Shown here one piece after another: positions 44,952-53,113 of a stretch of DNA of 64,000 bases. The notes below the pieces were generated by a model, which saw nothing but the letters and a program-made list of their open reading frames with translations, searched no databases and was not told where the DNA came from. This DNA comes from an uncultured Roseivirga sp. GTDB taxonomy: Bacteria; Bacteroidota; Bacteroidia; Cytophagales; Cyclobacteriaceae. The stretch covers positions 186,001 to 250,000 of the forward strand of contig CANLOY010000004.1 in NCBI GenBank assembly GCA_947493005.1, given 5' to 3'. Both the position numbers and the translations under genes were made by a program. Numbering within the stretch: the stretch's first letter is position 1; every line of letters starts with the position of its first letter.

Positions 44952-45512
44952 TTACATCTTAATTGGCATTTCAGCAATAGTGTTTTGCCAGCCTACAATT
45001 AAGTTTACACCACCATTAGCTTCTTCGAAGGTCATAGAAAGTGCTTCTATCTTATCGTCTGATTTTCTAACAGAGCCTTCAACACGGGCAACCTCTTTAC
45101 TGCCTTTCGCTAAAGTGTAGCGGCCCCATGTGTTTAGTTTACTGTGAAGAATGAAAGTCCATTTGTCAGCTGTTGCTTCAGCAAACAATGAATAAGTGCC
45201 TGCTTTTACCTTTGTGCCACCAATTGTAACATCCTGGTAGAAGGTAATCTCATTTGCTTCATTAGCGCCTAATCTCCAGATTTTGCCATTAGCATGCTTA
45301 GACATCATGTCTCTGCCTTTCAATTGAGGGCGGCTATAGTAAATCTTGATTTTTGCAGGAGCATAATCGCCTCTAAAGTCTGATTTAGGTACGTTAGTTG
45401 GGAAAAAGGCAACGTCTAACGGACTTGAATCAAGTGGTTCAAACTTTTGAGCTTGCGCATTTAATGCTGTAAATGCCAAAGCCATGGTTAGTAAAAATAG
45501 TGCTCGTTTCAT
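44952..45512 (-). CDS. DUF2911 exported protein
   Basis: This 186-residue protein has a signal peptide (MKRALFLLTMALAFTALNAQA). The body matches DUF2911: APAKIKIYYSRPQLKGRDMM, GKIWRLGANEANEITFYQDVTIGGTKVKAGTYSLFAEA and WGRYTLAKGSKEVARVEG. The family is widespread in Bacteroidota, beta-rich and of unknown role. It follows the nucleoside-recognition gene by 54 bases in the same direction. Confidence 0.88.
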   Translation of the reverse strand: MKRALFLLTMALAFTALNAQAQKFEPLDSSPLDVAFFPTNVPKSDFRGDYAPAKIKIYYSRPQLKGRDMMSKHANGKIWRLGANEANEITFYQDVTIGGTKVKAGTYSLFAEATADKWTFILHSKLNTWGRYTLAKGSKEVARVEGSVRKSDDKIEALSMTFEEANGGVNLIVGWQNTIAEMPIKM

Positions 45513-45566
45513 GGTCGTTTATGATTTTAATTAATGTTATGATTTAAGATTAATCTCCGAAACTAG

Positions 45567-46799
45567 TTAATAGAAGAAGATGTAAGAAATGATAATAGCT
45601 GCGATTACACCTGCAAAGTCAGCTATAAGACCAGCAGTAGCCGCATATCTTGAGTTTTTTATTTTAACGGCTCCGAAGTAAACGGCCAGCACATAAAAAG
45701 TAGTTTCTGTAGAACCTTGTAAAACACTGGCAACTCTACCAGGGAAAGAATCTACACCAAAGTTGGTATAAGTTTCCAGCATGGCAGCTCTAGCACCAGA
45801 ACCACTCAACGGTTTCATCCAGGCAACTGGCAACGCATCTACAAATTCAGTATTTATGCCTACGAACTCAAAGAAGGTCTTGAAGCCATCATTGATAAAA
45901 TCCAGAGCCCCCGAAGATCTGAATACCCCAATAGCAACTAAAATTCCTACCAGATAGGGGATGATTTTGATAGCTATATTAAAGCCGTCTTTGCCTCCAT
46001 CAATTAGTGCTTCATAAACATTCACTTTGTTCTTGACCGCCATAATGATAAAGGAACAGACAATGCCTAAAAGAATAATTGCCGCAGCAACGTTTGAGAC
46101 CACACTTACTTGCTCTTGCGGTATGGATTGGAAATAATATAATGCTGCAATAATGATTAGTGTTAATGTGCCAATATATGACAACACCACCTTGTTAAGA
46201 AGATTGATTTTTTGAAAAATGGATACCGTAATTAAGCCTACAAGAGTAGAAAAGTAGGTGGCTAATAAGATAGGAATAAAAATATCGGCCGGGTTGGCAG
46301 CACCATTCGTGGCCCTGTAGGCCATAATTGAAACAGGTATCAAAGTTAGACCTGATGTGTTCAAAACCAGGAACATGATTTGTGCATTAGACGCTCTCTC
46401 TTTTTGTGGGTTGAGTTCCTGGAGCCCTTCCATCGTTTTTAATCCCAATGGGGTTGCTGCATTATCCAGCCCTAAGAAATTCATAGAGAAGTTCATCATC
46501 ATAGGTCCAAACACTGGATGATTCTTAGGGATTTCGGGAAAAATTCTTGTAAAGAGAGGGCTGATGCCCTTTGCTATTACGGCTACCACGCCACCTCTTT
46601 CTCCAATTCGCATAATTCCCATCCACAGTGTAAGTGCACCAGTAAGCCCAATGGAGATTTCAAAACCTGTTTTAGCCATGCTAAAGGTGCTTTCCATCAT
46701 TTCAGGAAACACTTCAGTATCACCAAAGAATATGAGCCTGATAAGTGCTACAACAAAAGCAATAAGAAAGAAGGCAATCCAGATGTAGTTAAGTGCCAT
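45567..46799 (-). CDS. Nucleoside-recognition (Gate) domain membrane protein, SpmA-SpmB-like fusion
   Basis: This 410-residue membrane protein carries two nucleoside-recognition domains. The first half has GLTGALTLWMGIMRIGERGGVVAVI and FPEIPKNHPVFGPMMMNFSMNFLGLDNAATPLGLKTMEGLQEL. The second has GKDGFNIAIKIIPYLVGILVAIGVFRSSGAL and GSGARAAMLETYTNFG. These resemble SpmA and SpmB fused, a form usual in non-sporulating Bacteroidota. The transported or sensed substrate is not established. The gene begins nine bases after rsmE ends. Confidence 0.88.
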   Translation of the reverse strand: MALNYIWIAFFLIAFVVALIRLIFFGDTEVFPEMMESTFSMAKTGFEISIGLTGALTLWMGIMRIGERGGVVAVIAKGISPLFTRIFPEIPKNHPVFGPMMMNFSMNFLGLDNAATPLGLKTMEGLQELNPQKERASNAQIMFLVLNTSGLTLIPVSIMAYRATNGAANPADIFIPILLATYFSTLVGLITVSIFQKINLLNKVVLSYIGTLTLIIIAALYYFQSIPQEQVSVVSNVAAAIILLGIVCSFIIMAVKNKVNVYEALIDGGKDGFNIAIKIIPYLVGILVAIGVFRSSGALDFINDGFKTFFEFVGINTEFVDALPVAWMKPLSGSGARAAMLETYTNFGVDSFPGRVASVLQGSTETTFYVLAVYFGAVKIKNSRYAATAGLIADFAGVIAAIIISYIFFY

Positions 46800-46808
46800 A
46801 TAACAATC

Positions 46809-47498
46809 TTAATCAAATAAATTTAAAATGTTAGCAGTAACTATACCTGCAGTTTCAGTTCTAAGCCTGCTTTGCCCCAGAGATACTTTCTTAAAACCAT
46901 TTTCAAGTGCCATACTTACTTCCGCATTATCAAAATCACCTTCTGGGCCAATAAGTACAAGGTTCTCATTACTAAGCGTGTTCTTCAGTTGGACGGGATT
47001 ATCAAAATCAACGTAGGCGATGAACTTTGATGTGGTTTGAGTTTCGGTCACAAACTTTTTGAAAGGAACCATTTCATCAATCACAGGAAGAGTGGCTTTA
47101 ATGGATTGTTTCATGGCACTTACAGCCTTTTTAACCAACCTTTCTGTTTTCAAAACTTTTCTTTCGGAGTTCTTACATAGAATAAATGAAATCTTGTCGA
47201 TACCAATTTCCACTGCCTTTTCAACGAACCATTCAGTTCTGTCTAGGTTTTTAGTAGGAGACAGGGCAATGTGTCTGTAACTCGAATTCGGAGTTTCTTT
47301 GTGGGTTTCTTCCACCTGAAACTCACACTTCTTAAAACTATCGTTGGTTATACTGGCTTTGTAAAAAGTGCCTTTACCATCTATAAGCTGAATCTGATCT
47401 CCTGATTTTAACCTCAGTACCTTAATAGCATGACGTGATTCATCAGGACTAAGGTGTGTGATTCCATTGATAAGTTCGGGTTGATAAAACAGTTGCAT
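46809..47498 (-). CDS. rsmE: 16S rRNA (uracil-1498-N3)-methyltransferase
   Basis: This 229-residue SPOUT methyltransferase begins MQLFYQPELINGITHLSPDESRHAIKVLRLKSGDQIQLIDG (the PUA-like N-terminal domain). It has ALSPTKNLDRTEWFVEKAVEIGIDKI and the knotted AdoMet site VLIGPEGDFDNAEVSMALENG...LGQSRLRTETAGIVTANIL. It methylates U1498 in the decoding centre of 16S rRNA. It is the first gene of a leftward unit with the nucleoside-recognition gene. Confidence 0.95.
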   Translation of the reverse strand: MQLFYQPELINGITHLSPDESRHAIKVLRLKSGDQIQLIDGKGTFYKASITNDSFKKCEFQVEETHKETPNSSYRHIALSPTKNLDRTEWFVEKAVEIGIDKISFILCKNSERKVLKTERLVKKAVSAMKQSIKATLPVIDEMVPFKKFVTETQTTSKFIAYVDFDNPVQLKNTLSNENLVLIGPEGDFDNAEVSMALENGFKKVSLGQSRLRTETAGIVTANILNLFD

Positions 47499-47598
47499 AA
47501 TTAGGAACCCTAAAATAAGGTAAGTTTAGGATAATGTGTTGTAAAATATGAGCTGGCTTTAAAATCATTATCTACATCAATCAGTTATATTCGTTTCA

Positions 47599-49071
47599 AT
47601 GACATTTCAGAAGTTCATCGATTTCAGAACTTACAGGATTCTACAAGTTCTGACTAGTTTCCTCTTTTTGCTGGTGTGGTTTTTTGCCAACGATGGACTG
47701 GCTTTTTGGGATGACTACACTTACTTGAATTTTGCAAATCAGATTAACCAGGGTTCGTTTGAGATAACGAATAATCACTTCACTAGTCGTATTGGTTTGC
47801 TCTATCCTGTTTCCTGGATTATAGAATTGTTTGGAATCAATGCTTATACAATTACCATTTTTCCAATGTTATGTGGGTTGATATTACTCAATCTATTTTT
47901 TTGGATTGGTGATAGGGCAGGGCATTGGATTGGGTTGCTAGGTGGATTGTTCTTGTTGGCAGATTATCATACCATCACTTTTGTAACACATCTTTTTCCC
48001 GAAATTCCTATAGCACTTGGTGTGTTTGGTGCCTTACTATGTTATGATGTAGTAAATAGAAAGGAGGGAGATTACAGGCTGTTAGCGTTATTATCGGCAC
48101 TTTTGTTATTTGGTGCCTTTCTGATTAAGACGAGCATTTTTATAGCTGTACCACTTTTTGCTTTTTTATTGATCAATGACTTCAGAAGAAGAAAGAACAA
48201 AGGGTTTTGGTATATATCGGTAAGTCTACTTGCTTTCTTTTTTCTCCTCCATGGATTTTGGTATAAAGAACTTTTTGGAGACTTTTTTTACCGTTTTAAT
48301 AATATCTCCGACAACCATGAGGCAACTGTAAAAACCTTCTTTGATAAGGAAAGCCTGACTATAATTAAAAGGCTAACCTATTTACCATTCTTAGGATTCT
48401 TAAAGGGTGGTTTTTTTATTCCTCTTGGGTTTGCCTTGCCAGCATTCCTGACATTGAAGAAGAATGACTGGAGTTTAGACAAGCCTGAAAAACTATGGCC
48501 GATTGCTGGCTTGCTAATCATTGCTTCGTGGTGGTTTATTAGTACCAATTGGAAATATTACAGTCCCATGCCGGTGGATACAAGACATATTACTTTTATT
48601 ATTCCCGTCATGATCTTGTCTGGAGCCTATTTCTGGTCAGATCATAAATGGTTTAATAAGCTTAAGTCTTCAGCTTTGAAGTGGGTATTTGTCACGGGAC
48701 TTCTCGCAATTCCTGCCTATAAAATCATAAAATCAAAAGACAGAAACTTCGAAGTTTTAAATGAGTTGATTACAAACGAGTTTGTCAGAAACAACTCAAA
48801 AGAGAAGGTAATTACCGATGGCCTTGTTTCATATGGTTATCCATACTTCTATTCGTTTACCGAAACTAAAGATGAATATGTTTGGTGGGTGGAAATGGAT
48901 TTTGATCAAGTAGCTCTTGGAAATTATTTATTGATAAATGAAGCGTATCTCAACGAGCGATATGAAGAGCCCGGATATTTATCTTTGTTAAGAAACAGTA
49001 TCGGCTCTAAGGGGTGGAGGCTTGAGCCTATACAAGAGGGGAGAGTAACACTCTATCGTATAGTAGAGTAG
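47599..49071 (+). CDS. Multi-pass membrane glycosyltransferase-like protein (GT-C, ArnT/PMT type)
   Basis: This 490-residue protein has about ten predicted transmembrane helices. The first periplasmic loop has the acidic pair in FWDDYTYLNFANQINQGSF, as in GT-C (GT39/GT83) enzymes that use lipid-linked sugars. Later helices include WIGLLGGLFLLADYHTITFV and LLALLSALLLFGAFLIKTSIFIAV. It would glycosylate a protein or lipid on the periplasmic side. The acceptor is unknown. It stands alone. Confidence 0.72.
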   Translation: MTFQKFIDFRTYRILQVLTSFLFLLVWFFANDGLAFWDDYTYLNFANQINQGSFEITNNHFTSRIGLLYPVSWIIELFGINAYTITIFPMLCGLILLNLFFWIGDRAGHWIGLLGGLFLLADYHTITFVTHLFPEIPIALGVFGALLCYDVVNRKEGDYRLLALLSALLLFGAFLIKTSIFIAVPLFAFLLINDFRRRKNKGFWYISVSLLAFFFLLHGFWYKELFGDFFYRFNNISDNHEATVKTFFDKESLTIIKRLTYLPFLGFLKGGFFIPLGFALPAFLTLKKNDWSLDKPEKLWPIAGLLIIASWWFISTNWKYYSPMPVDTRHITFIIPVMILSGAYFWSDHKWFNKLKSSALKWVFVTGLLAIPAYKIIKSKDRNFEVLNELITNEFVRNNSKEKVITDGLVSYGYPYFYSFTETKDEYVWWVEMDFDQVALGNYLLINEAYLNERYEEPGYLSLLRNSIGSKGWRLEPIQEGRVTLYRIVE

Positions 49072-49086
49072 ATGATACAAAAGGGC

Positions 49087-49118
49087 ATAAAAAAAGCCGC
49101 TTAATGCGGCTCCTTTAT
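49087..49118. terminator. Bidirectional terminator between convergent genes
   Basis: AAAGCCGC/GCGGCTCCTTT forms a stem with loop TTAAT. On the minus strand the tail is TTTTTTTATG. It lies between the GT-C gene and the hypothetical gene ending at 49133. Confidence 0.8.
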
Positions 49119-49132
49119 CTTTTATTTGGAAC

Positions 49133-49600
49133 TTAGCCCATTTTTCTAAGCTGTTCTTCACCAGCTTTCATTACTGCATAATCTTTCCATTCTGAATACT
49201 CTTGTTCGCCCAGAACTTGCTCTGCTGGACCAACCTCAGGTGGATTGAATGTAAACTCTGAGTCCCACCATTCTCTGGCGTACTCTCTTGCTTTATCTCG
49301 GTCAATTTCAAACTGACCGACTTGACCATCTCCAACAAGCCAAGGCTTATCTTTGGAGCTATATTTCTGGAATATCATTGTTCTCATTTTAGTGCCCATT
49401 TCATCATTTTTTTCGAAATGAGCCTTTGAGTAAGCCATTGTTTCCGGCTCAATCATTTTGTTATCCCAAAAGCGTTTTGATTTAATAATCTGGGCAGAAG
49501 TCAACAAATAACCTTCCCCAAACTCTAGCAAAGAACCCTCTAATTCGCACGCTCGTGCAGGTTTCTTTTTCTTCTTCTTTCCGAAGTTGAATAATCCCAT
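49133..49600 (-). CDS. Hypothetical protein (155 aa, Lys-rich start)
   Basis: I take the ATG at 49600 (MGLFNFGKKKKKKPARACELEGSLLEFGEGYLL). An in-frame start 19 codons upstream would add residues unlike the rest. The body includes QIIKSKRFWDNKMIEPETMAYSKAHFEKN, MRTMIFQKYSSKDKPWLVGDGQ and KAREYAREWWDSEFTF. It has no signal peptide or membrane helix and no recognised family. Confidence 0.6.
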   Translation of the reverse strand: MGLFNFGKKKKKKPARACELEGSLLEFGEGYLLTSAQIIKSKRFWDNKMIEPETMAYSKAHFEKNDEMGTKMRTMIFQKYSSKDKPWLVGDGQVGQFEIDRDKAREYAREWWDSEFTFNPPEVGPAEQVLGEQEYSEWKDYAVMKAGEEQLRKMG

Positions 49601-49715
49601 AGTTGTAAATATATTTTTGAGTTTAAAACCGGGCGCAATATGCGAATAAAATCCCAATATTTAAACAATGCTACTTTATACGAGTGTAAGTGCTGACAGG
49701 ATTCATACACTAGCG

Positions 49716-49973
49716 TTAAGCGGACTTTAGGCTGTTTATGAGGTCGATATACTGGCTCATTGCATCATCACCTGACAACCCATTGAGTTCTTTCCAGGCA
49801 TTATACTTGGCAATGGCCTTAAAGTCAAAACCTGTTGGAGATTCACCATTGTTATCTCCTGTAGTGGCTTGCTTGTACAGAGCATATAGCTTTAGCAGGT
49901 CTTGGTTTGATGGGCGTTCTGAAAGGCTGGTTGATTCTTTAACTGCGTTTTCAAAATCAGTTTGTAATGACAT
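49716..49973 (-). CDS. Acyl-CoA-binding protein
   Basis: This 85-residue protein matches the small four-helix acyl-CoA-binding protein family, with SNQDLLKLYALYKQATTGD and FDFKAIAKYNAWKELNGLSGDDAMSQYI. The Lys/Tyr positions contact the CoA headgroup in eukaryotic ACBP. It buffers or delivers long-chain acyl-CoA in the cytoplasm. The family is common in eukaryotes and sporadic in bacteria. A 3-hydroxybutyryl-CoA dehydrogenase gene lies a few kb downstream in the window. Confidence 0.92.
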   Translation of the reverse strand: MSLQTDFENAVKESTSLSERPSNQDLLKLYALYKQATTGDNNGESPTGFDFKAIAKYNAWKELNGLSGDDAMSQYIDLINSLKSA

Positions 49974-50035
49974 ATTCTTAAATCGTGTTAATTTTGATAC
50001 TAATCTATCGATAATTCACCTGATTATCCAGAGTA

Positions 50036-50680
50036 ATGTCTTTTAGCCCGAAAAAAATACTGATCATATTTTGCCTTTTTTTATTGCGTACAAGCGCATT
50101 TGGTCAGGTATATAGTACGGAATATCAGGCAGGTGGTATACTTAAGGTAGTGAGTGCGAGAATGCAAATTGACAGTGACCTGGTCAGTACATCTGAAACA
50201 GAGTCTGAAGTAGGCTATCAGTTTGGAGGTTTTTTCAGAGCTAACATTAACAAAGTCTTTGTACAATCAGAACTGCTTTTTTCAAAGATTAAAAGTCAAT
50301 TGGTTTTCAATGATTATAACGGTGTCTCTGGTTTTGATCCGATTGCTGAGTTTGAGTTCAACACTTTTGAACTACCAGTACATTTTGGATATAGAATAGG
50401 TGGCTTGAGGTTTTCAATGGGGCCTACCTTCAGCGTGCTTGTTTCTGGTGAACGCTCTTTTTTAAATGAAATCCAAAAAGTTACAGATGAGTACAATAAG
50501 ACCAATATGATGTGGCATTGGGGAATTGGTGGTGATTTTGAGAGGATTTTTATTGATATTTCTTACGAGTCTGGCTTAAGTAAAACAGGAGAGAGTCTAA
50601 GTAATCTAATTGGCAGGGAGTTTATTCCTAAACAGCGTCAATGGGTATTCAGTGTGGCCTTGAATATACTTAGAGATTAG
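50036..50680 (+). CDS. PorT-like outer membrane beta-barrel protein
   Basis: This 214-residue protein has a signal peptide (MSFSPKKILIIFCLFLLRTSAFGQ) and alternating strands ending in aromatic residues: SEVGYQFGGFFRANINKVFVQSELLFSKIK, FELPVHFGYRIGGLRFSMGPTFSVL and the C-terminal RQWVFSVALNILRD. This fits the 8-stranded PorT/OmpW-like barrels of Bacteroidota. Function unknown. A -10-like TAATTTTG (49989-49996) lies 39 bases before the ATG. Its 3' end overlaps the convergent FMN reductase gene by 11 bases. Confidence 0.78.
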   Translation: MSFSPKKILIIFCLFLLRTSAFGQVYSTEYQAGGILKVVSARMQIDSDLVSTSETESEVGYQFGGFFRANINKVFVQSELLFSKIKSQLVFNDYNGVSGFDPIAEFEFNTFELPVHFGYRIGGLRFSMGPTFSVLVSGERSFLNEIQKVTDEYNKTNMMWHWGIGGDFERIFIDISYESGLSKTGESLSNLIGREFIPKQRQWVFSVALNILRD

Positions 50681-51167
50681 TATTTACCAACTGTACAAAA
50701 TTCTCTATTTCCTTCTGGCTGCTCTCATCGGTTATCGTGTGTAAACCTCCAATATATTCCATACCTAGATATTCGGCAGTTTTGTGAAAGGGAAGCCAAA
50801 AATCATCACCCAGGTTATTACCAATTGAGCAGCTAATTGCTGCCATTCTTTTTCCACGAAGTTTTCTTCCCAGATTTTTTTCAATAGTGATTAGGTCCGT
50901 TAAACGATCGAAGAAAACTTTCATAATGCCACTCATGGCATACCAATAAACCGGTGTAGCAAGAATTATAGAATCATACTGCTCTATGATTCTGCTCATT
51001 AACTTTAGGAAGTCGTCATCTTTGTTATTATGGTCATAATCGTAATAGCTTATTTGATAATCATTAAGATCGACTATACTCCAATCCGTTAGGTCACTTA
51101 TCTTATTTACGAGCTGAGCCGTATCCCCGTCTTTTCTTGAACTGCCTACTATAACAACCGTTTTCAT
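50670..51167 (-). CDS. Flavodoxin-fold NAD(P)H-dependent FMN reductase
   Basis: This 165-residue flavodoxin-like protein has the FMN phosphate loop IVGSSRKDGDTAQLVNKI, and LATPVYWYAMSGIMKVFFDRLTDL, typical of the NADPH-dependent FMN reductase/ArsH-type family. It reduces flavin or quinones in the cytoplasm. It has no adjacent redox genes. Its 3' end overlaps the outer membrane protein gene. Confidence 0.88.
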   Translation of the reverse strand: MKTVVIVGSSRKDGDTAQLVNKISDLTDWSIVDLNDYQISYYDYDHNNKDDDFLKLMSRIIEQYDSIILATPVYWYAMSGIMKVFFDRLTDLITIEKNLGRKLRGKRMAAISCSIGNNLGDDFWLPFHKTAEYLGMEYIGGLHTITDESSQKEIENFVQLVNTNL

Positions 51168-51215
51168 ATAGTACTTTGATTATGGCAATTTTAATCAAAA
51201 TGATCGGGTAGTCAA

Positions 51216-51809
51216 TTATTTTTTGTAACCTTCACTAGTGATTTTCCATCTGGGGCCTTTTTGCCTTTCTACAACTTCTGTAAGCCCTAATTTACCTAAG
51301 TCTACCAGCTCCTTTTTTATGACAGTTTTGTCGAGACCAGTCTGACTAGCCAGGCCAGAGATACTTCTGTAGGTATACTTGTTTTCAATAAAGGCTTTTA
51401 AAACTAAATTTTGATTTTCGGTTAAATCATTATCCTGGTTTAGCTCATTGATTTCAGGTGAATCATCTTCTGTGTTTGTCTCCTCAATTTCCTTTTTAAC
51501 TTCTCCAATTTGGTTTAAAACCTTTTTGCCTATTGAGTCTATAAATTCTCCTGAGAAAATGGAGGCAATCAAACAGAAACCCAAAAAGACAAAGTAATTC
51601 GTTGTAACATCATCTTTTGCTTTTAACAAGTCACTGGATATCATATTCAAAAACAAGGGAACAAGGGCTGCTGCTGCCAAACCAATTAAAACGGGTCGGA
51701 TAACTTGTGAGAATTCAAACTTCTTATCGTACAAACTTCGATAGTAATTGATCACACCACCGAAAATACCCGTCCCAACAATTATCCAGATAATATTACT
51801 TGTGTTCAT
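51216..51809 (-). CDS. Membrane-tethered winged-helix protein
   Basis: This 197-residue protein has three predicted N-terminal membrane helices (about 5-23 NIIWIIVGTGIFGGVINYY, 39-60 RPVLIGLAAAALVPLFLNMI, and FVFLGFCLIASIFSGEFID). An acidic linker (TNTEDDSPEINELNQDND) follows. The C-terminal winged helix-turn-helix is NLVLKAFIENKYTYRSISGLASQTGLDKTVIKKELVDLGKLGLTEVV. A DNA-binding-like domain on a membrane stalk suggests a membrane-bound regulator. It resembles YEATS-associated membrane proteins only in architecture. No partner gene is adjacent. Confidence 0.7.
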   Translation of the reverse strand: MNTSNIIWIIVGTGIFGGVINYYRSLYDKKFEFSQVIRPVLIGLAAAALVPLFLNMISSDLLKAKDDVTTNYFVFLGFCLIASIFSGEFIDSIGKKVLNQIGEVKKEIEETNTEDDSPEINELNQDNDLTENQNLVLKAFIENKYTYRSISGLASQTGLDKTVIKKELVDLGKLGLTEVVERQKGPRWKITSEGYKK

Positions 51810-51847
51810 CTGCTTAAGCTTATTGCCTTAATCAAGAAAAGCTCACC

Positions 51848-52066
51848 TTAATTCTTTGATTTGAATTCCTGCACTATTTCCCGTGCACCTTCCAAATCTG
51901 CTTGTCTTATATATACTTCTGTCGAGCCAAAGTGTCCAAATCCTGCGGTACGGGCGGACTCTGAATTATTTTTAATAAATACCCCAATATTGGCATCTTC
52001 CAACAAGCCTTTCAAAATATCAGATTGGATATTAGACCCTTCAAATACAAGAGTAAGTTCACTCAT
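51848..52066 (-). CDS. DUF2007-family small protein
   Basis: This 72-residue protein reads MSELTLVFEGSNIQSDILKGLLEDANIGVFIKNN, then GSTEVYIRQADLEGAREIVQEF, the layout of DUF2007, a putative ACT-like signal-transducing domain. It has no signal peptide. It lies between genes reading in the same direction with gaps of 38 and 113 bases. Role unknown. Confidence 0.8.
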   Translation of the reverse strand: MSELTLVFEGSNIQSDILKGLLEDANIGVFIKNNSESARTAGFGHFGSTEVYIRQADLEGAREIVQEFKSKN

Positions 52067-52179
52067 ACTATAATATTAAGAATGGGAAATGAGAATTTAT
52101 CTATAGAAAGATACTCATTTGGAAGAGAAATACTTAAGAATCAGCCGAATAATTCCAGTTCACAATAAAGTAAGGCTTA

Positions 52180-52491
52180 TTAATTCTCCGGCATCCACAT
52201 GCTAAAGAATCTAAACTGTTTTGAATACTCTTGCCGAGGAGAAAAAGCGATGGCTACTTCTTGGTTATCCAATGCCGATTCAGTCAAAACCACATGATCA
52301 GGTTCCTTTTTGGCATTTTCAAACTCTTTATCATTCACTTTGCAAACCACTTTTTTAAAGACAGACTGAACCCATTCCTGCATGTCGCTATTGGATTCAA
52401 ATTTCTTGTAGCAGGCCAAAGAAGCGTGTGCAGCTACTACTGGTGCAAACTTGTCTGGTAAAGAGTCCTTTAATAAGATGTACATCTTCAT
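52180..52491 (-). CDS. PTH2-fold small protein
   Basis: This 103-residue protein begins MKMYILLKDSLPDKFAPVVAAHASLACYKKFESNSDMQEWV and ends NQEVAIAFSPRQEYSKQFRFFSMW. The arrangement matches the peptidyl-tRNA hydrolase 2-like fold (a Lys/Asp strand, then an A-A-H-A-S helix, then a Val-rich strand). It is short and lacks the second Lys pair expected of a true Pth2, so activity on peptidyl-tRNA is uncertain. Confidence 0.6.
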   Translation of the reverse strand: MKMYILLKDSLPDKFAPVVAAHASLACYKKFESNSDMQEWVQSVFKKVVCKVNDKEFENAKKEPDHVVLTESALDNQEVAIAFSPRQEYSKQFRFFSMWMPEN

Positions 52492-52529
52492 AGTTGATCT
52501 TCATTTAGGTTGGTATTCGACTTTTGGTG

Positions 52530-53018
52530 TTACAGGCCTGTTTTACTACTCCTTCTCTCTAGTAGAACGGTATCTCTCCACACACCATTCATTTTGCCTA
52601 TTCTTTCTCTAAAACCAATTTCTCTGAATCCGACTTTTTTGTGAATAGTAAGGCTAGCTTTGTTTTCCGGGAAAAGCCCTGCCTGCAATGTCCAGATACC
52701 TGCTTCTTCACTTTCTTCAATAAGTCGGTTCAACAGCCTGGTACCGATCCCTTGCCCCGAAAAAGAGGTAGATACATAAACACTAACTTCTGCCACTCCA
52801 CCATAAACACATCTGGAAGAAACAGGGGATAGGGCAGCCCAGCCAACTATTTGGTTTTTAACCTCGGCAACTATCCTACAACTTTTGATATGGCTTTGAT
52901 TCCACTCATTCCATTTAGGAGACTTTGATTCAAAAGTCGCATTGCCAGTGTCTATACCTTCCTGATAAATGGACGATACGGCACTCCAATCTTCTTCTTT
53001 TAGCGTTCTCAGATTCAT
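52530..53018 (-). CDS. GNAT N-acetyltransferase (phosphinothricin/methionine sulfone type)
   Basis: This 162-residue protein begins MNLRTLKEEDWSAVSSIYQEGIDTGNATFES and has the acetyl-CoA loop STSFSGQGIGTRLLNRLIEES and the C-terminal FPENKASLTIHKKVGFREIGFRERIGKMNGVWRDTVLLERRS. These match the PAT/MddA/YncA acetyltransferases that modify amino acid analogues such as phosphinothricin or methionine sulfone. Substrate not certain. Confidence 0.85.
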   Translation of the reverse strand: MNLRTLKEEDWSAVSSIYQEGIDTGNATFESKSPKWNEWNQSHIKSCRIVAEVKNQIVGWAALSPVSSRCVYGGVAEVSVYVSTSFSGQGIGTRLLNRLIEESEEAGIWTLQAGLFPENKASLTIHKKVGFREIGFRERIGKMNGVWRDTVLLERRSSKTGL

Positions 53019-53046
53019 TTCCTCATGGATTCAGTTGCTATTGCTT

Positions 53047-53086
53047 GTTAAAATAAAAAGGAAGGTGCTGAAAAGCCACCTTCCTT
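53047..53086 (-). terminator. Terminator after the 3-hydroxybutyryl-CoA dehydrogenase gene
   Basis: AAGGAAGGTG/CACCTTCCTT forms a 10-bp stem on the minus strand, followed by TTTTATTTTAAC. Confidence 0.8.
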
Positions 53087-53113
53087 CAATTTTGTTGAAT
53101 ATTTGAATACCGT

